From positions 744,001 through 808,000 of the forward strand of contig CASHTG010000016.1 of NCBI GenBank assembly GCA_949357655.1: a stretch of 64,000 nucleotides of DNA. The letters are read 5' to 3'. Source of the stretch: Parascedosporium putredinis (Eukaryota; Ascomycota; Sordariomycetes; Microascales; Microascaceae). The position numbers and the translations under genes were made by a program. Under the pieces are notes generated by a model. That model made no database searches. It was given only the letters and a program-made list of their open reading frames with translations, and was not told the origin of the DNA. Shown piece by piece: positions 1 through 12,202 of this stretch; within the stretch, counting starts at the first letter, position 1, and every line of letters begins with the position of its first letter.

Positions 1-468
1 ACTTCCCTAAAATCATCCCCTTCTCCAAAAGCCCACCGCGGCGCACCACCAACGAAACGCTTTTGTCATACTCCACTCCGACATCCCACACCCCCAGCCG
101 TCGTTTGTGACTGGACATCGGCCTCCACTTACTCCAACTATTAACCCATTGATTGTTCTTGATGTCTGGCCTTATTGCTGGACTGGTGTCAGTGGCTCCT
201 CCTTCGCCAGGCAAGTACCACTGTTCCGTCTCCAACGTTGCGTTTGCGACCCATGTCTGTCCAAGGGGCCTAGCCACCACTACATTACAAACCACCCAAC
301 AACCTACACTAAATAAAATCCCACACCTCACCTCGCTCCCACACCTCCTTCCTCCTCCTCCTCTCCATTCCTCAACCACAAAGCTAACACACGCCGTCAA
401 CTCGTTGCCAATTCTATATAGATCTTGGCCGCACACAAGCCAAGCAATCCCACCTTGCCAAACAGGCC
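1..468. promoter_or_regulatory. Upstream region of the PFK-2/FBPase-2 gene
   Basis: No gene is recognised here. The stretch is C/T-rich on the plus strand, as is usual for filamentous-fungal promoters, and a TATATA element lies at 415-420, about 50 bases before the start codon at 469. A core promoter with a short leader is inferred. Nothing in the sequence identifies a specific regulator. Confidence 0.4.
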
Positions 469-2801
469 ATGACTGGAAACATAGCGGCCGGCTTTTCTCC
501 TTCGCAACTACCCATCCGCCACCAGCCCACGAACTACCATGACCTCGATGCGCATCCTCCCCGTCGCGGGCCCACCGACATGAGTCTTCCCGCACCTGCG
601 ATTCCTCACTCCGAGGTGCCTACCCCGTCGATGCCTACGCCGGTAAGGGCAGTCCATGATGGCCACGGCCACGGCTTCTATGGGCATCTCTTCGACAATG
701 TCGGGTCTCTCGGTTCCCATACCGAGCCCTTCCCCTTACTCAACGAGTCACCCCTCGACTGCCCCGGGATCGCCCAAGGCATTGTAAGTTGATGTCTCTC
801 ATTCTGGAACGAATTCCCATTGCTCCATGCCATGCGCCCTCTCTCCTCGCTCTTCGCATCACGACGACGCCGGCAGGCATGGCCGAGGTTCGAGGAGACG
901 ATTCCGGGCATTGTATACTCAAGACACGGCAAGCTAACCGGCCTCTGTATCATTAGTCTTGAGCGGTCAAACTCGGGTCACACGCCGCGCATTCGACCCC
1001 ATGCCACGACGTTAAACATACCCGGAATGACACGCTCGAGAGCCTCGCCCGATGGCAGGATTCCCGATCGCGACGTTGCTTCTAAGCTCGTCGTTGTGAT
1101 GGTGGGCCTGCCCGCTCGTGGCAAGTCTTATATAACGAAGAAAATCCAGCGCTATCTTGCGTGGCAACAGCACAGCACCGAGATCTTCAACGTGGGGAAT
1201 AGACGTCGCGTTGCCGCTGGGAGAACCACCTCTCACAACCCCCAGAGGAGTCTGTGAATACGCCTACCCCTTCCGCTCCCGAACAAGCCGCCGCTATCCT
1301 GCTTAATGGAGTACCCTCGCCCTTGGTCGAGCCCACCTCATTGAATCTGGATGCTTCCGAGCCTAGCGAAGCCAATGACGACAAGGAAGGCCTCGAAGAC
1401 CAGTCGGCGAGCTTTTTCAACCCCAAGAACGAATCCGCCGCCAAAGTTCGAGACCAGCTTGCCTTGAATACTTTGGACGAACTCTTGGACTACCTCCTGA
1501 GGCAGGGAGGCTCAGTCGGCATCCTTGACGCCACGAATAGCACCATCAGCCGGCGTAAGCTTATCGTCGACCACATCAAGGCTCGCGAGCCCAAGCAGCA
1601 TTCTCTTCATCGAGAGTGTCTGCACCGACAAGGCTGTGAGTTGGCCCCTTGCCCATCCCACCGCGACCTAGGAAATTTCGCAGTAGCTAACAATAGCGAC
1701 AGCTCCTTGAGGCAAACATGCGCCTGAAGCTTTCCGGCCCCGATTACAGGGACAAGGATCCCCGCAAGTCGCTCGAGGACTTCCGGAAGAGGGTAACGGC
1801 CTACGAAAGCGCGTACGAGCCGCTCGGCGATTACGAAGAAAGCCAGGATTTGCAGTACATCAAGGTGAGAACAATACCTCTTGGGGTGATGGATGTGTAG
1901 CGTCGAGTATGAAGCTAACGGTGTCCGGCATGGTTAGATGGTCGACGTAGGTCGCAAGGTCATTCATTATCGCCTCCGGGGATTTCTCAGCACCACCATT
2001 GCTGGGTATATGACAACGTTTAATCTCTCACCCCGGCAAATATGGATCACGAGGCACGGCCAGAGCGAGGACAACGTCAAGGGAAAGTTGGGCGGCGACT
2101 CGGCGCTCACAGAACGCGGTCGGACTTTCTCGTCGGCGTTGTATAAGTTTATCACATGGCAGCGCACGGCGTGGATCGTCGAACAACAAGACAATAGGGC
2201 GAGCGCGTCGTTCCCGCCGCAGCCCGGCGACCTTACGCCTCCCTACCCCGAGTACAACCGAGAAATCGATGAGAAGAACTTTTGCGTTTGGACGTCGATG
2301 CTGCAGCGTAGCGTCGACACTGCGCAACTTTTCGAAGCGGACGATGACTACGACGTGAAGAACTGGGAGATGCTCAACGAGATCAATGCGGGGCAATTCG
2401 AGGGTAAGACGTACGACGAGATTGCCAAGGAATACCCAGAGGAGTACCACAAGCGAACCGAAGACAAGCTCCACTACATTTACCCCGGCGTTGGCGGGGA
2501 GGGGTATCTCCAGGTCATTCACCGCATGCGCGACATGGTCCGCGAGATGGAACGCATCAACGATCACGTCCTCATCATCGGGCACCGGTCCATCTGCCGG
2601 GTTCTGATGGCATACTTTATGAACCTCACCCGTCGTGACATCACTGACCTCGACGTGCCACTTGGCATGGTGTACGCCATTGAGCCCAAGCCGTACGGAA
2701 TAGCATTCCACGCCTACCGGTACAATGAGAAGAACGGTTGGTTCGACGAGGTGCCCAACTACACACCCCGCCGGACCGACCGGTATGACGGCAAAGACTA
2801 A
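469..2801 (+). CDS. 6-phosphofructo-2-kinase / fructose-2,6-bisphosphatase
   Basis: Cytosolic bifunctional enzyme family that makes and breaks fructose 2,6-bisphosphate, the signal setting glycolysis against gluconeogenesis. Likely exons are 469-783, 957-1635, 1703-1864 and 1938-2801. The kinase P-loop GLPARGKS lies near 1105-1128, followed by the family motif NVGNRRR. A Ser/Pro/Glu-rich insert of roughly 70 residues (about 1222-1430) then interrupts the kinase domain. The phosphatase half has RHGQSED with its catalytic His at 2055, Glu at 2400 and the second His in IGHRS at 2583. The catalytic His is therefore present, unlike yeast Pfk26, so phosphatase activity is plausible. The frame breaks near 745-768, at the GGG run 1219-1221 and near 1596-1600; the regions between remain conserved. 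The first intron's acceptor (956 versus 876) is uncertain because of the exon 1 break. Confidence 0.93.
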
Positions 2802-4514
2802 AACTGTCTGACTGCGCATTTGCCGTTTGTCGTTTTGGGCTGTACGCATGTCTCTCGCCACAGCCCTCTCTTGTCATGCCGGGCACATGTTTTGTCTGGC
2901 AGGCGAAGAACACCCCACTCCGTCTTGGCGTACAACAACGTCTTTTTTGCTTCTACGCCTCTCAATCCTTCCTCCTCATTCCCCCGGCTTCTATTATTTA
3001 TCCTACTTGCCTTTCGCAATGAGAGCACTCCCCGAACGCGTTACGGGCCATTTTTGGTAGGGCTTCAGTCTTGACAATGCTTAGAACAGACGGCGTCACG
3101 GTTGCGATTTGTTCCTCCATGCTCGGTCATGCATGGGGTAGTTTCTTGGCGCGCAGCTCGCGCCCGTCATGTTCTAACCGCTACGCTACCTGCTATCGCA
3201 CACCTCTTTTGCTTTGCTTTTTTATATCTGCTTGGGACGGTTCTTTGATCAACTTGGCTTTTATGCGAGTTTGGGAGTTTTTTTTTTTTTTTGGTTTTGG
3301 ACGGCGACAAACATTACTACAAATGACTCTTATATACCCGGAAACGACTGGCGATTGGGGGCACATGCAGAACAGATCCTGCTCTCGTCTTTGGTTGCCT
3401 ATTCCCAACCAATATCCAGGGACTCTGTTTTTGAAGTTTCCCTTTTTTCTTTAATTTGTTTCTGGTTTCGGGTCTCTGGTTCTACTGGGGTTTCAGGAGT
3501 TTGGGAAGGAGGGAATATGAAGGGAAATCTCGGCTCTGTCTTTTTCAGGGTGTCATGACTCAGTTGGTGCGATTTCACTCGCTTGCTTCTCGAAATCTTC
3601 GTTTTAGAGAGAAAAGGCGACGCCAGAGAGGAAAGGAGGACTGTTTTTTTCTTTTTCTTTGCATGGGAACGTTGCGGAGGAAGACTGATGATGTCTAGTT
3701 CGGTTTTTCTCTTGTCTCCTTTTTGGGCCGCGGCATTCATGCAAACATAGAACACAATTTCTTTTTCTTTTCCAAGACGAGGATAGACGAAAAGAAACAA
3801 CCTTTGATACCCACTTTCTTATCTCTTTTTTATATACAATCTTCTCTCCCCTTGCTTTGATGGTGATGCCTAAAAAGCTTGGCTTTTGGCTGAGGCCGTT
3901 TGTGAATCCCTGAGCTGAGCGGTGTCTCGCCTCACCCTGGGCAATTCTGGTCAGGGTGAGAGAGGCCCTTGCCAAGGACACGGTGGAGGAGCTGGCGGGA
4001 AAGGGACTCTGGTGTTTATCGGTGAGAGTGTCTTAGGTTGCCTATCTCTGCCTCGGCTTTGCGTTGAGAGGGGGCTGTGAGGCTGCTAGTCATCGGACGA
4101 TCACGATAAGGACTTCTTGGCAAAGACGAAATCTGTCTTGTAAAAGAAAAAGAAAATGCACGTCCGATCGAGAGGGGATGGACTCGCCATATTAGGATCA
4201 CGGAGATGGGGGAGGTAATGCCAAGGGCCAGGACCGTCATGTATGGAATCGATTCATTCTTCATTGGTCGCTATCATCTAAAGGAGAAAAGAGGAAAAAG
4301 AAAAAAGTAAGGTATAGAAGAAAGATTACATGTATATCGAATGAAGAGAGACAAAAGAAGAGTTGCCAAGTCTAAAAGCAAAGCGGCCTTGCACATCAGC
4401 GCAGAGGGGGCAAACGCGGAAGAATAAGGAAAAGGGCAACATTAGTCAGGGCGAAGAAGAAGGAAAAAACACCAAGGAATCGGAATTCAAAATCGAACAA
4501 GATTCCATCCTTGT
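2802..4514. other. Intergenic region between two convergent genes
   Basis: No gene is seen. This lies between the 3' ends of the phosphofructokinase gene (+) and the unknown gene (-), so both 3' untranslated regions should be here. The plus strand is T-rich from about 2940 to 3840, with a 15-base T run at 3278-3292, and A-rich from about 4270 to 4480. That polarity fits two converging transcripts. Confidence 0.5.
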
Positions 4515-5655
4515 CTAGCTCCCACCGCCAATGACGGCCGCCATGGTCATCATCTGCTGCACCCTGCGCCTATCGACCTCCTTCTTCATGAGGGAGATGC
4601 AGCTAGCGACGGCCAGTCTGCGGACCTCTTCGGCGTCGGCAGGATCCGCTTTCTCTCCTTGCCACGAGGACAGGTCGAGGAGGAGGAGGCCGCCGTTGCC
4701 GGCCGTGTGCTTGGAGGTACCCGGGGTACGGGTCTGGTCGGAGCGGACGAAGCGGGCGACTTCGGCCACGACGACGTCGGTGGTCTCGGCCACGGGACGG
4801 CGGCGGGCCGAGGCAAAGACGGAGGAGGAAGAGGCGGAGGAAGAGGAAGCAGCAGCCGAGGCGCTGGGGGCGGCGGGGGCGTGGGCGACGGCGACGACGC
4901 GCTCGAGGATGACGAGAGAGTTTGCGTTGGCGGCCTTGCGCTCGGCACGGGTGGCGTAGCGCCAGGTAAACGTGCCGAAGCGGGTGCGGAAGACGAGGGT
5001 GCGGTGAAAGGCGGACTTGGACTTGATGGCGAAGGAGTCGTCCGACGATAGCGCCGCCACCGCCTCGGGCCGGGGAGGAAGACGACGAGGATGCGGAGGG
5101 AGCGGGCGAGGAGGCGCGGCCCGCGATGGAGGTGGTGGTGGTATCGTTACCGCTGTGGAGGGTGAGGATGGGTGGTTTTCCGGGACCCCAGCGGTAGGTG
5201 GTGGAAACGAGGATGTCGGAGGTGGGGTCGTAGCCGGCCTTAAGTTCGCAGGTGCCGGAGCCGCGGGCGCGGCGGAAGGAGGTGTACAGCGGGACGATGG
5301 CGTCGGGTAGTTCGCGGAAGCTCTCCTCGGCGCCGTCCGCTGCGGGGGCGTGGTGAGTGATGTCGTAGATGGGGATGGGGTCCGGGCGGGGCGGGATGGG
5401 GAGGGAGAGGATGGCGTGGCCGAGGCAGTCGATGCGGAGTTTTTGGTGGGGACAAGGGGGCCGGGAGCCGGTGCCTAGGGGTCCGGCGAAGGGTCCGCGC
5501 CGATGTCGAGGTCATCGTAGTCTGGGGGTAGCGAGGCGTCGTCGAGGCTGTAGGAGGAGGAGGGGCGCGAGGAAGAGCGTAGGGTGGTGAGTTCGTAGGG
5601 GTGCGGCTGTGGAGGTGGACGTGACGGATGGTCGGCGGATAGCAAAGGTTGCCAT
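4515..5655 (-). CDS. Fungal protein of unknown function, frame-broken
   Basis: I do not recognise the family. Reading the minus strand across three breaks gives about 380 residues. An N-terminal part is rich in Ser, Pro and Tyr (YELTTLRSSS, then LPPDYDDLDIG). A central part follows (LRIDCLGHAILSLPIPPRPD, then YDITHHAP and STTYRWGPGKP). A C-terminal part has FRTRFGTFTWRYATRAERKA, a low-complexity Ser/Ala segment, and an Arg/Lys-rich helix ending before the stop at 4515. The alternating hydrophobic stretch around TRFGTFTWRY resembles beta-strands of a barrel, but that is only an impression. Breaks lie at the GGGG run 5478-5481, around 5066-5075, and between the ATG at 5655 and about 5590. The N-terminus is therefore unsure. 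The opposite strand and other frames are also open because of high GC; the minus strand was chosen because it yields protein-like composition across the breaks. Confidence 0.6.
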
Positions 5656-7171
5656 TGTGGATAGTGGTTTTTGGTTTTTTTTTTTTTTTTGGAATGGAAG
5701 ATTGGTTATAGGAGAAGGGATAATCTTGTGGGATGGGCAATGCAAGGAATAAGAGTGTGCGTATCTTGATCTTAGTCTATGATGATGATTGTGTACGAGA
5801 TGGTTGGAAACAGGAATCATGGGCTGATATATACACATATATATATATAATGAACGAAATAGGTAGGCGCACTAGCAGCAGTGAATTCGAGGTTAATCGC
5901 CGAAACTCCCAAGGTGAAGTCACAAAATATGCCCAACCGGATGCATCGCCTTGTTGATACGACCGATACGGCCCCACTTCTCGTCCCGAAGACGCGGAAA
6001 TATTCGCCCAGGGAAACAATTCAAGCTTCGCCCCCCTTTCTAGAAAGAATCGAGACAGAAACCCCCTTCCTTCGCTCTCCTCTCCAATCAGCTTGCTACT
6101 AAGGGGGCGGCTTTGACCCTTGGGCCTCTCTCCATTGTTGTTCAAAAGTCTACTCGACAAGCCTAAATTGCATGAGTGTGTGTGTGAGAGAGAGAGAGAG
6201 GCTGTCACGCTGTCACGCTCCGTCGCTGATCAAATTCGAGCGGGTCTGATTTGGGGAACGTGGAGGCGGTGTTGCTTCGCCCCGCCCGCATTCGTCGGTT
6301 TCCCGGGAGCCAAAGGGGAAAATGCGAGGAATACGGCACCAAAACACTTTCCCTCCCCAAAACCCGCGTGGGTCCAACGACCCCAATTGTCACCTCGCCC
6401 CCCACTTTAGACTGCTGGTCTTCACTCTTCTCGGAATAGCGGCTTTGTCTTCGGCCATGTCTCCACTGCTTGTTCTTCAGCATAACGCCGATGGGGGAAA
6501 TGACCATTCAAGCATTCCAACTCTCTCCCAAAGGTACCTTTGCTTTATCCAGTTTCTATCGTGCTGGTAGTCATCAAATCGTGGTTCCGAAACGCGAAAG
6601 TAAGCAACTGGCTCGTCAAAGCTTGGATTGGTCCGGGGTTGCCCTTGTGGCGGGGCTTTTGTCTACGTCTATCCAAGCTGGGCTTAGCCAAGTCGAGAGT
6701 TTGCCCAGCACACCTTTTCACACCTTTTCTTGACGTTGTGGCAGCGTCTCAGCAATTCGGAATGACCTCATGGAAACCCATCACGGTCAGTGCGTATCTC
6801 GACAACCCCGGTGTCAAATGGAAAAGATTAGAGGGGAATGTATTGACTACTGCAGCGCCTTCTCAAGGCACGCGCGAGAGCTGAGATCGGTATCAAGAAC
6901 AAGAAGAAGAAAAGGGAAAAACACAAATAAAAAAAGGCGAGAAGACGCAAATGAAGGAGAAGGGCCCCAAGTCATTCAAAAATTGCTCAGTAGCCCGCAT
7001 GGCCAACTCGCTCAAACCGGTGGAGCTGACGGTCTAGGAATGTCCATCTACGGCTCGAGACCGCTCGACACTATCCAGGGAATCATCCCTATCCTTACAT
7101 CCAGTATATTTCCTGTCTTGACAGGCAAAAGGCGAAAGCAAAGGAGTAGGACACCGCAATCACGACCTCTT
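5656..7171. other. Upstream region of the unknown gene; no gene seen
   Basis: The stretch holds a 16-base T run at 5675-5690 just before the start of the minus-strand gene, a TA-rich segment near 5829-5850, and a GT/GA microsatellite at about 6177-6200. Between 6240 and 7171 I see no coding signal. The part next to 7171 should contain the 3' untranslated region of the Zn2Cys6 gene. Confidence 0.5.
6177..6200. repeat. GT/GA dinucleotide microsatellite
   Basis: Alternating GT units followed by about nine GA units. A simple repeat with no apparent function. Confidence 0.8.
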
Positions 7172-8887
7172 CTATCTCGATCTCCCGAAAAAAGTAACGT
7201 CACGGTCGAGTTGCTCCTCCACCCACATGGGCCACGTGTTGTATAACCGGTGCTCATAGTCGACTTGTCGATTTAGATATTTGAGCCAGCGCCCGAGGCC
7301 CGGGTCAATGGGCTCTGCTTTGCCGCTGTCGTTGGACGGCCGCTTCTGACGAGCCATGTCTTCTACCTCGGTAATAAATGCCATGATCTGCTTGAGCGCG
7401 ATCCAATGTGTTGCCAAGAGTATCATCACCTGGTTGGCTGGGTCGATGATGCGCCGGAACTTGTCGTGTGGAAGCATCATCCACCATCCATAGTGATGTC
7501 GTAATGCCTTGTATGCTATGGTGATAGAAGGGAGGTCTGAGTTAGTACGATCGGGGACAAAAGAAGAAAGGCGGGAGATATCGATGTCTGAAAGGAAACG
7601 GAAAAAGCGTACCGTCAAATGATGAAGTAAACAGCTTCTGTACCCAGTCGAGTAATAGTTCGTGATACTCAATTTCCACCTCGTCAAAGCACAGTGGTCT
7701 CAGATTCTGTATCGCCACCAACGCCATATCGGACCACTCCGTCTGGATGAGCGGCAGGGCCTGCATAAACGGTGCCAACGCCCCTTCAGCGTCGTCGCTC
7801 ATCATGTTGGTAAAGATGGGGCTCATGCCCTTCATCCACATCTGCATCGACACGATGAGGATCCCCGCACAAAGGCCATGTACTCGGCCATCCCATCATC
7901 GAGCTGCACTGACTGGAAGGTGAGCGCGAAGCACGTCGCTACCATAGCGTTTGATTCGTCTCGCCGCACCTCAGTCGTCCGAGACATCTCCGATAGCCGT
8001 TTCTTGATCGCTCGAATGGCCTTGAGTCGATGCGACATCGCAAAGGTTATGAGGCTCGGATCCTGTTGCATCAGGTCCGAGGCTGCGAGCCCGAGAAGCG
8101 CGTGCATCAGGTACTCGTGCTATCGATAGGTTAGCGAAACGAAGGGGGAAACGGATGAAAAGAAGAAGCGAAAAGGGAACCGCAACCAAGGAGTTAATGC
8201 TTCACCGGAAACTCCATAACCTTCTCAAAGATGGGGTCAGAGTAAAATCAACATTTCTCACAAACGTACCTCTTGTGACAAGCACGGGATCTCGTGTGTC
8301 CACACGCCTTCATTTGCGACCGGCATAGAGGGATAGCACTTGAGGAGGAAGTGCTGGAAGAACCTCATATCCTGCAAGCTAAACAGCGGAATCTGGTGAT
8401 GCGGTTGGTGCACAATTTGCGGCAGAGCAGGATACTCGCACTTGAGCCCCGTCTTGACGCAGTGTCCGCAAGCTGGCTTCGTCTCTTGACACTTTAGTCA
8501 GGGAGAAAAAGCCGCAAGAAAGGGGAGAGGGCAGCGCCCCCTTCCTCTCTCTCAGCGCTACCATGTTAGCCGCGTTCCCCAGTCTCTTCAGGACATGCTC
8601 GAATGGAACAAAAGAGGGGAAAGAGTTCCGCCCGCGTACCTTGATCCTCCGCCTCTTGCAGTTGAAGCAACCCCGCCGACTTTTCGTATGTCCTCTCCTC
8701 TCATGCCTCTGCTTCGATGCCGACTTCTTGGACAGCTCCATGCTCCCTGCGTTGGACGAGCTCTCCCCGGGGATCCTTCCAGAGGCGTGGACGGGGATCG
8801 GTCAGCCGAAGGAAGTGCTAGATCCATAGCATCCTCTCGTAGAAAGGCGCCATAGTCAAAGTCACCGACCTCCTGCATCGAATTCAT
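7172..8887 (-). CDS. Zn2Cys6 transcription factor, sterol-uptake-regulator-like
   Basis: Nuclear DNA-binding regulator of about 340 residues. Exons on the minus strand are 8887-8640, 8491-8270, 8119-7613 and 7515-7172. Introns have GTACGC/GTACGT donors and AG acceptors, and the last has a CTAAC branch site. The binuclear zinc cluster spans the first intron: cysteines at residues about 74, 77, 84, 91, 94 and 101, with spacing C-x2-C-x6-C-x6-C-x2-C-x6-C, in a basic context (CKRRRIKC). After it comes the pattern HQPHHQIPLFSL...MRFFQHFL and EYLMHALLGLAASDL, typical of the short Fungal_trans_2 regulators often named sterol uptake control proteins. Target genes cannot be told from sequence. Single-base losses at the C/G runs 8765-8772 and 7863-7866 break the frame; restoring one base at each gives exact exon phases. 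Confidence 0.9.
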
Positions 8888-11800
8888 GATTCCCGGACGA
8901 TGTTTGAGGGATGCCGCGGTTGCTTGTTAATAAACCCCTTGCCAAGCACGTTCCCGGTCTTTGCTGGTGACGTTTTGTCTTCTAGCCTTTGCTTGTCGTT
9001 GGGGGTGGTCCCAAATTCTCGCCAATTGTCGCCCCCAAGATCCTCCAGCGACGTAACCCCCTTTCCTTGAGACGCGTATCTGGTTTCGTCAGCTTGAAGG
9101 AAGTCCTGGTTCCGCCAAGCGAGCGTGAGGGGAGGGAGAGAGAGATAGTGCGAATCACCAAAAGGGGTAAACAAAAAATGATAGCAGAATCCGGAAACAA
9201 ACGAAGAAGAGAATAAAAAGAAATAAAAGGTAAAAAACGAAACCGAGGCAAGCCAAACAACCAAGGAGGTGCAAAAATAGATCGCGGTGATGTAAGTGCC
9301 GCGATTCCTTCAACTATTGGCCCACAGCCTTTTTGTCTCGCTCGAAAGGCTTTGGGGAGCTGGATTGAGATTTGGCGAGGCGTTGCCGGCCGCAAGATGG
9401 CTGGAGGTCGTGGTACTTGGGTGCGTTAAGTTGTTGCCTGGCGCCTCCCCACACGAATGATGCGAGAAGAGCTCAATCCTTCCTTGCTTCCCCCAAACTG
9501 ACCACTTGAATCAACCAAGCTCTCCAGCGAACCCCTCCTCCCTGTTTGAGGACACGAACTAATTCGTTCAACCCCTCAAAACCAGTTCGCGCAAGTTTTC
9601 CCGCCTGTCCTCGAGCGTGCAATTTCTTTGTTCTGTCCTGGGTGCGCCTTGTTTTTCTTTGGTCCTTCTTTTTATTATGCTTTTTTTTCTGCAGGCTCAG
9701 CTTCTTGCTTCAAAGATGAAGAGAGTATTAGAGGAATTGTCGCCAGTCTCCTGGGGAAAAGGGAAAATGGGGAAAATCACGGAGAAGGAGTGCACAAGAT
9801 GTCGCAGCTGGATCCACACAGCTTGTCGTCCAAACGGCCATGAGGTCAGCGTAGGTTTTAACGCTGGCCCCATCCCCATCTCAATTGAGCCATTCCGACC
9901 CCATTCTGCATCACGTGGCTGGGCATGGCTCTCCGATCCCACACGTTTTCTCCAACGCCCTTGAGGCGATTACCTTGCCTCCAGTCCCTGTTTGGCTGTT
10001 TGGCGGTCCCTCGACGTTGGTTTTGCATCTAACAGGGCGTTCAAGCCAAAGCGGGGGTAATCCAAGCAAGGAGCCGGACCATCTATGCCCCGACTTTTAA
10101 ACTTCGGGGCCGCAACCGGGCCAATAAGGTTCTCGGGGACTGCCCTGACACCCACTTGATGACTACATGATGTACACGACGGGTTAGTGGGAGCGGCCCT
10201 GAATATGCTGGCTTGGTCTTTGGTCTGCTGCCCCAAGCACCAACCACGGAAGAGCGCAATTGATGCTGTGCTCCCCCAAAGTCTGAGGTAGGCCCTTTCC
10301 ACAGTGGCTGTGAACAGTTTGGGGAGCTGTTCGATGCTAACGTTAAATCCCCGAGGAATATGGCAGCCAGTCTGCACTTCTGTCAAGTTTCACAGGGCGG
10401 AGTCAGCCTTGTTGTCACCCTCTGCCGTTTTCACTGGCTTCAATGTCACAGAGGGCGGACAGTGTATCAGCGAGGCAGACTTGGCGACCCTCAAAACCCT
10501 GCCCCGCTGATTGGATTGACCAAGAATGAAAGCACCCTCCTCAAGAAGATGGACGATGGTCGACTTCGCCATCTCCCGCATTCTTTCATTTCCACATCAA
10601 ATATTTCGGGATAACCCTCAGATCAGAAAAGGTGCATGTGGGCTTATCCCGGAGTGTCGACGAAGCTGAGACTGTTTCCAGGCTGGACGGTGCAAAGCGC
10701 TTGCGTATCTTCAAGGTAATACGGAGAGGCTGACGCAGCCTCTATCCAAAATTATGGGTGAAGCGACCACAACTCTTCAGAACCCGCCTTGGTGGCATTC
10801 ACCATCTTGGCGGTGCCGTAATATTTTGCTTCGCACTTTTCGTCATCTCATGCTCTTGGCTTCGGGATGGATACGGCCTTCTCGTGCAAGGACGAGTCCC
10901 ATAGAAGCCACGCGAGATATGGTAACGTGTCGCAGGCCGAGAACAAACTAGGGCATGGATCTCGTCAGGCCCAGCCGCGGATCTGGCCCAATGTATCCGT
11001 CGAGTCCTCCCATGCCTTGCATGTTTGGGTGTCCCTTTGGGGCAGTGCTTGCTGGTTACACGTCCTCGTGCGGTAAGCTTTAGATCCAGGGACGAGGGAA
11101 ATAAGTATCAAGGGTGTCCCTGATTCAACCTTAAATCATCCGCACTACGAACCTTTGTGGGCGGTTGCTCCTGCGCTTACTTCTTCCTCTGCATTTGAAT
11201 CAACTTACTGACCGCCCCCAAACATTCCGGTCTGTGGGCTAAAGTTAGTCATGGCAGGATTACTTACCCCTCTGAAGAGGGCTTGAACTCTGCTGCTTCC
11301 CCCTGCTTCTTTTTGCCCTCCCCTTGGTCAAAACACCCAACGGCAAACAGTGCGCCTAGCTCGCCGCTCCCTCCCCATCGGGAAGTTTAAGCTTGTTGCG
11401 GCGTTGAAAACCAGAAGGGTTTGGAAAAAGGAGGGGAGATGAAGTCAGGACATCCCTTGATGGCACAAAATATCCCGGAGTAGAGCCACGATCTGACTGC
11501 ATCGCAGACGTGCCTCTTCCTTTTTCATTTACCTGCGCGGATAAGCAAGACTCACCACAGCCGCGGGTGGAAGATGGGCGAGTAACCTCAGTTCCAAATT
11601 TGGCTTGCAGGCAAAGGTCATGATGCCCAGCGCACATGGTATTCTTGACCTCAGCGTGGCGGAGCGACCGAGATGACAGCAGTGCCAACCGCCCAAAGAA
11701 AAAGAAGAAAGAAGGAGAGGGATTTAGCCAACAGCCTACATGCCGAGGACACATGCACTTCTTTGGCTACGTGCCGTGTGGCAGCGCGGCTCTCCCTCCC

Positions 11801-12173
11801 CGACTCGCTTCGCCCCCGGTTTTATCTCCCTTTTTGTCTGTCCCTTTTCGTGACTATAGACACGTGCTATCACGTTTCCTCAATGTGCCGATATCTATCG
11901 ACTTACAGGAACGTGGAGGGAAAGATGATGCGTGATCTAATAAGTCGTGGTAGCTAGTCCTCTCTGGGTTCCTGTGTGCGTTTATCATGTTAGCACGAGG
12001 TAGTAGATTAAAAAAGTACCAACCGTAAATAAAGCATCGCACGGAAAGACCATGGCAACGCGCGACGATGAGAGGGGGTAAAGAATTTTCGTTTCCCTTG
12101 GTCGGCCGAGTGCCCTGGCTCAAAAAGGCAGAATATCAGATGAAATATAAAAATAAATATAACCTTTTCTAGA

Positions 12174-12202
12174 CCCGAGTCCACGATTCGCTCGTGCTCG
12201 GG
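12174..12202. other. Hairpin, 11-bp stem with 5-nt loop
   Basis: CCCGAG pairs with CTCGGG and CACGA pairs with TCGTG around the loop TTCGC, with a two-base bulge (TC) on the left arm. Base pairing is seen directly. No gene is close enough to make it a known terminator or riboswitch, and its function is unknown. Confidence 0.6.

Noticed and set aside
2028..2861. 277-codon open frame on the minus strand
   Set aside because: It lies opposite the phosphatase half of the PFK-2 gene and has no motif; it is a by-product of the coding bias of the true strand.
3140..3190. A-box-like TAGCGTAGCGGTTA on the minus strand
   Set aside because: No B box or cloverleaf follows, so a tRNA gene is not supported.
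5017..5740. Several long plus- and minus-strand frames in GC-rich DNA
   Set aside because: Gly/Arg or Pro/Arg-rich translations are typical of wrong frames in GC-rich coding sequence. The frame giving balanced composition was kept.
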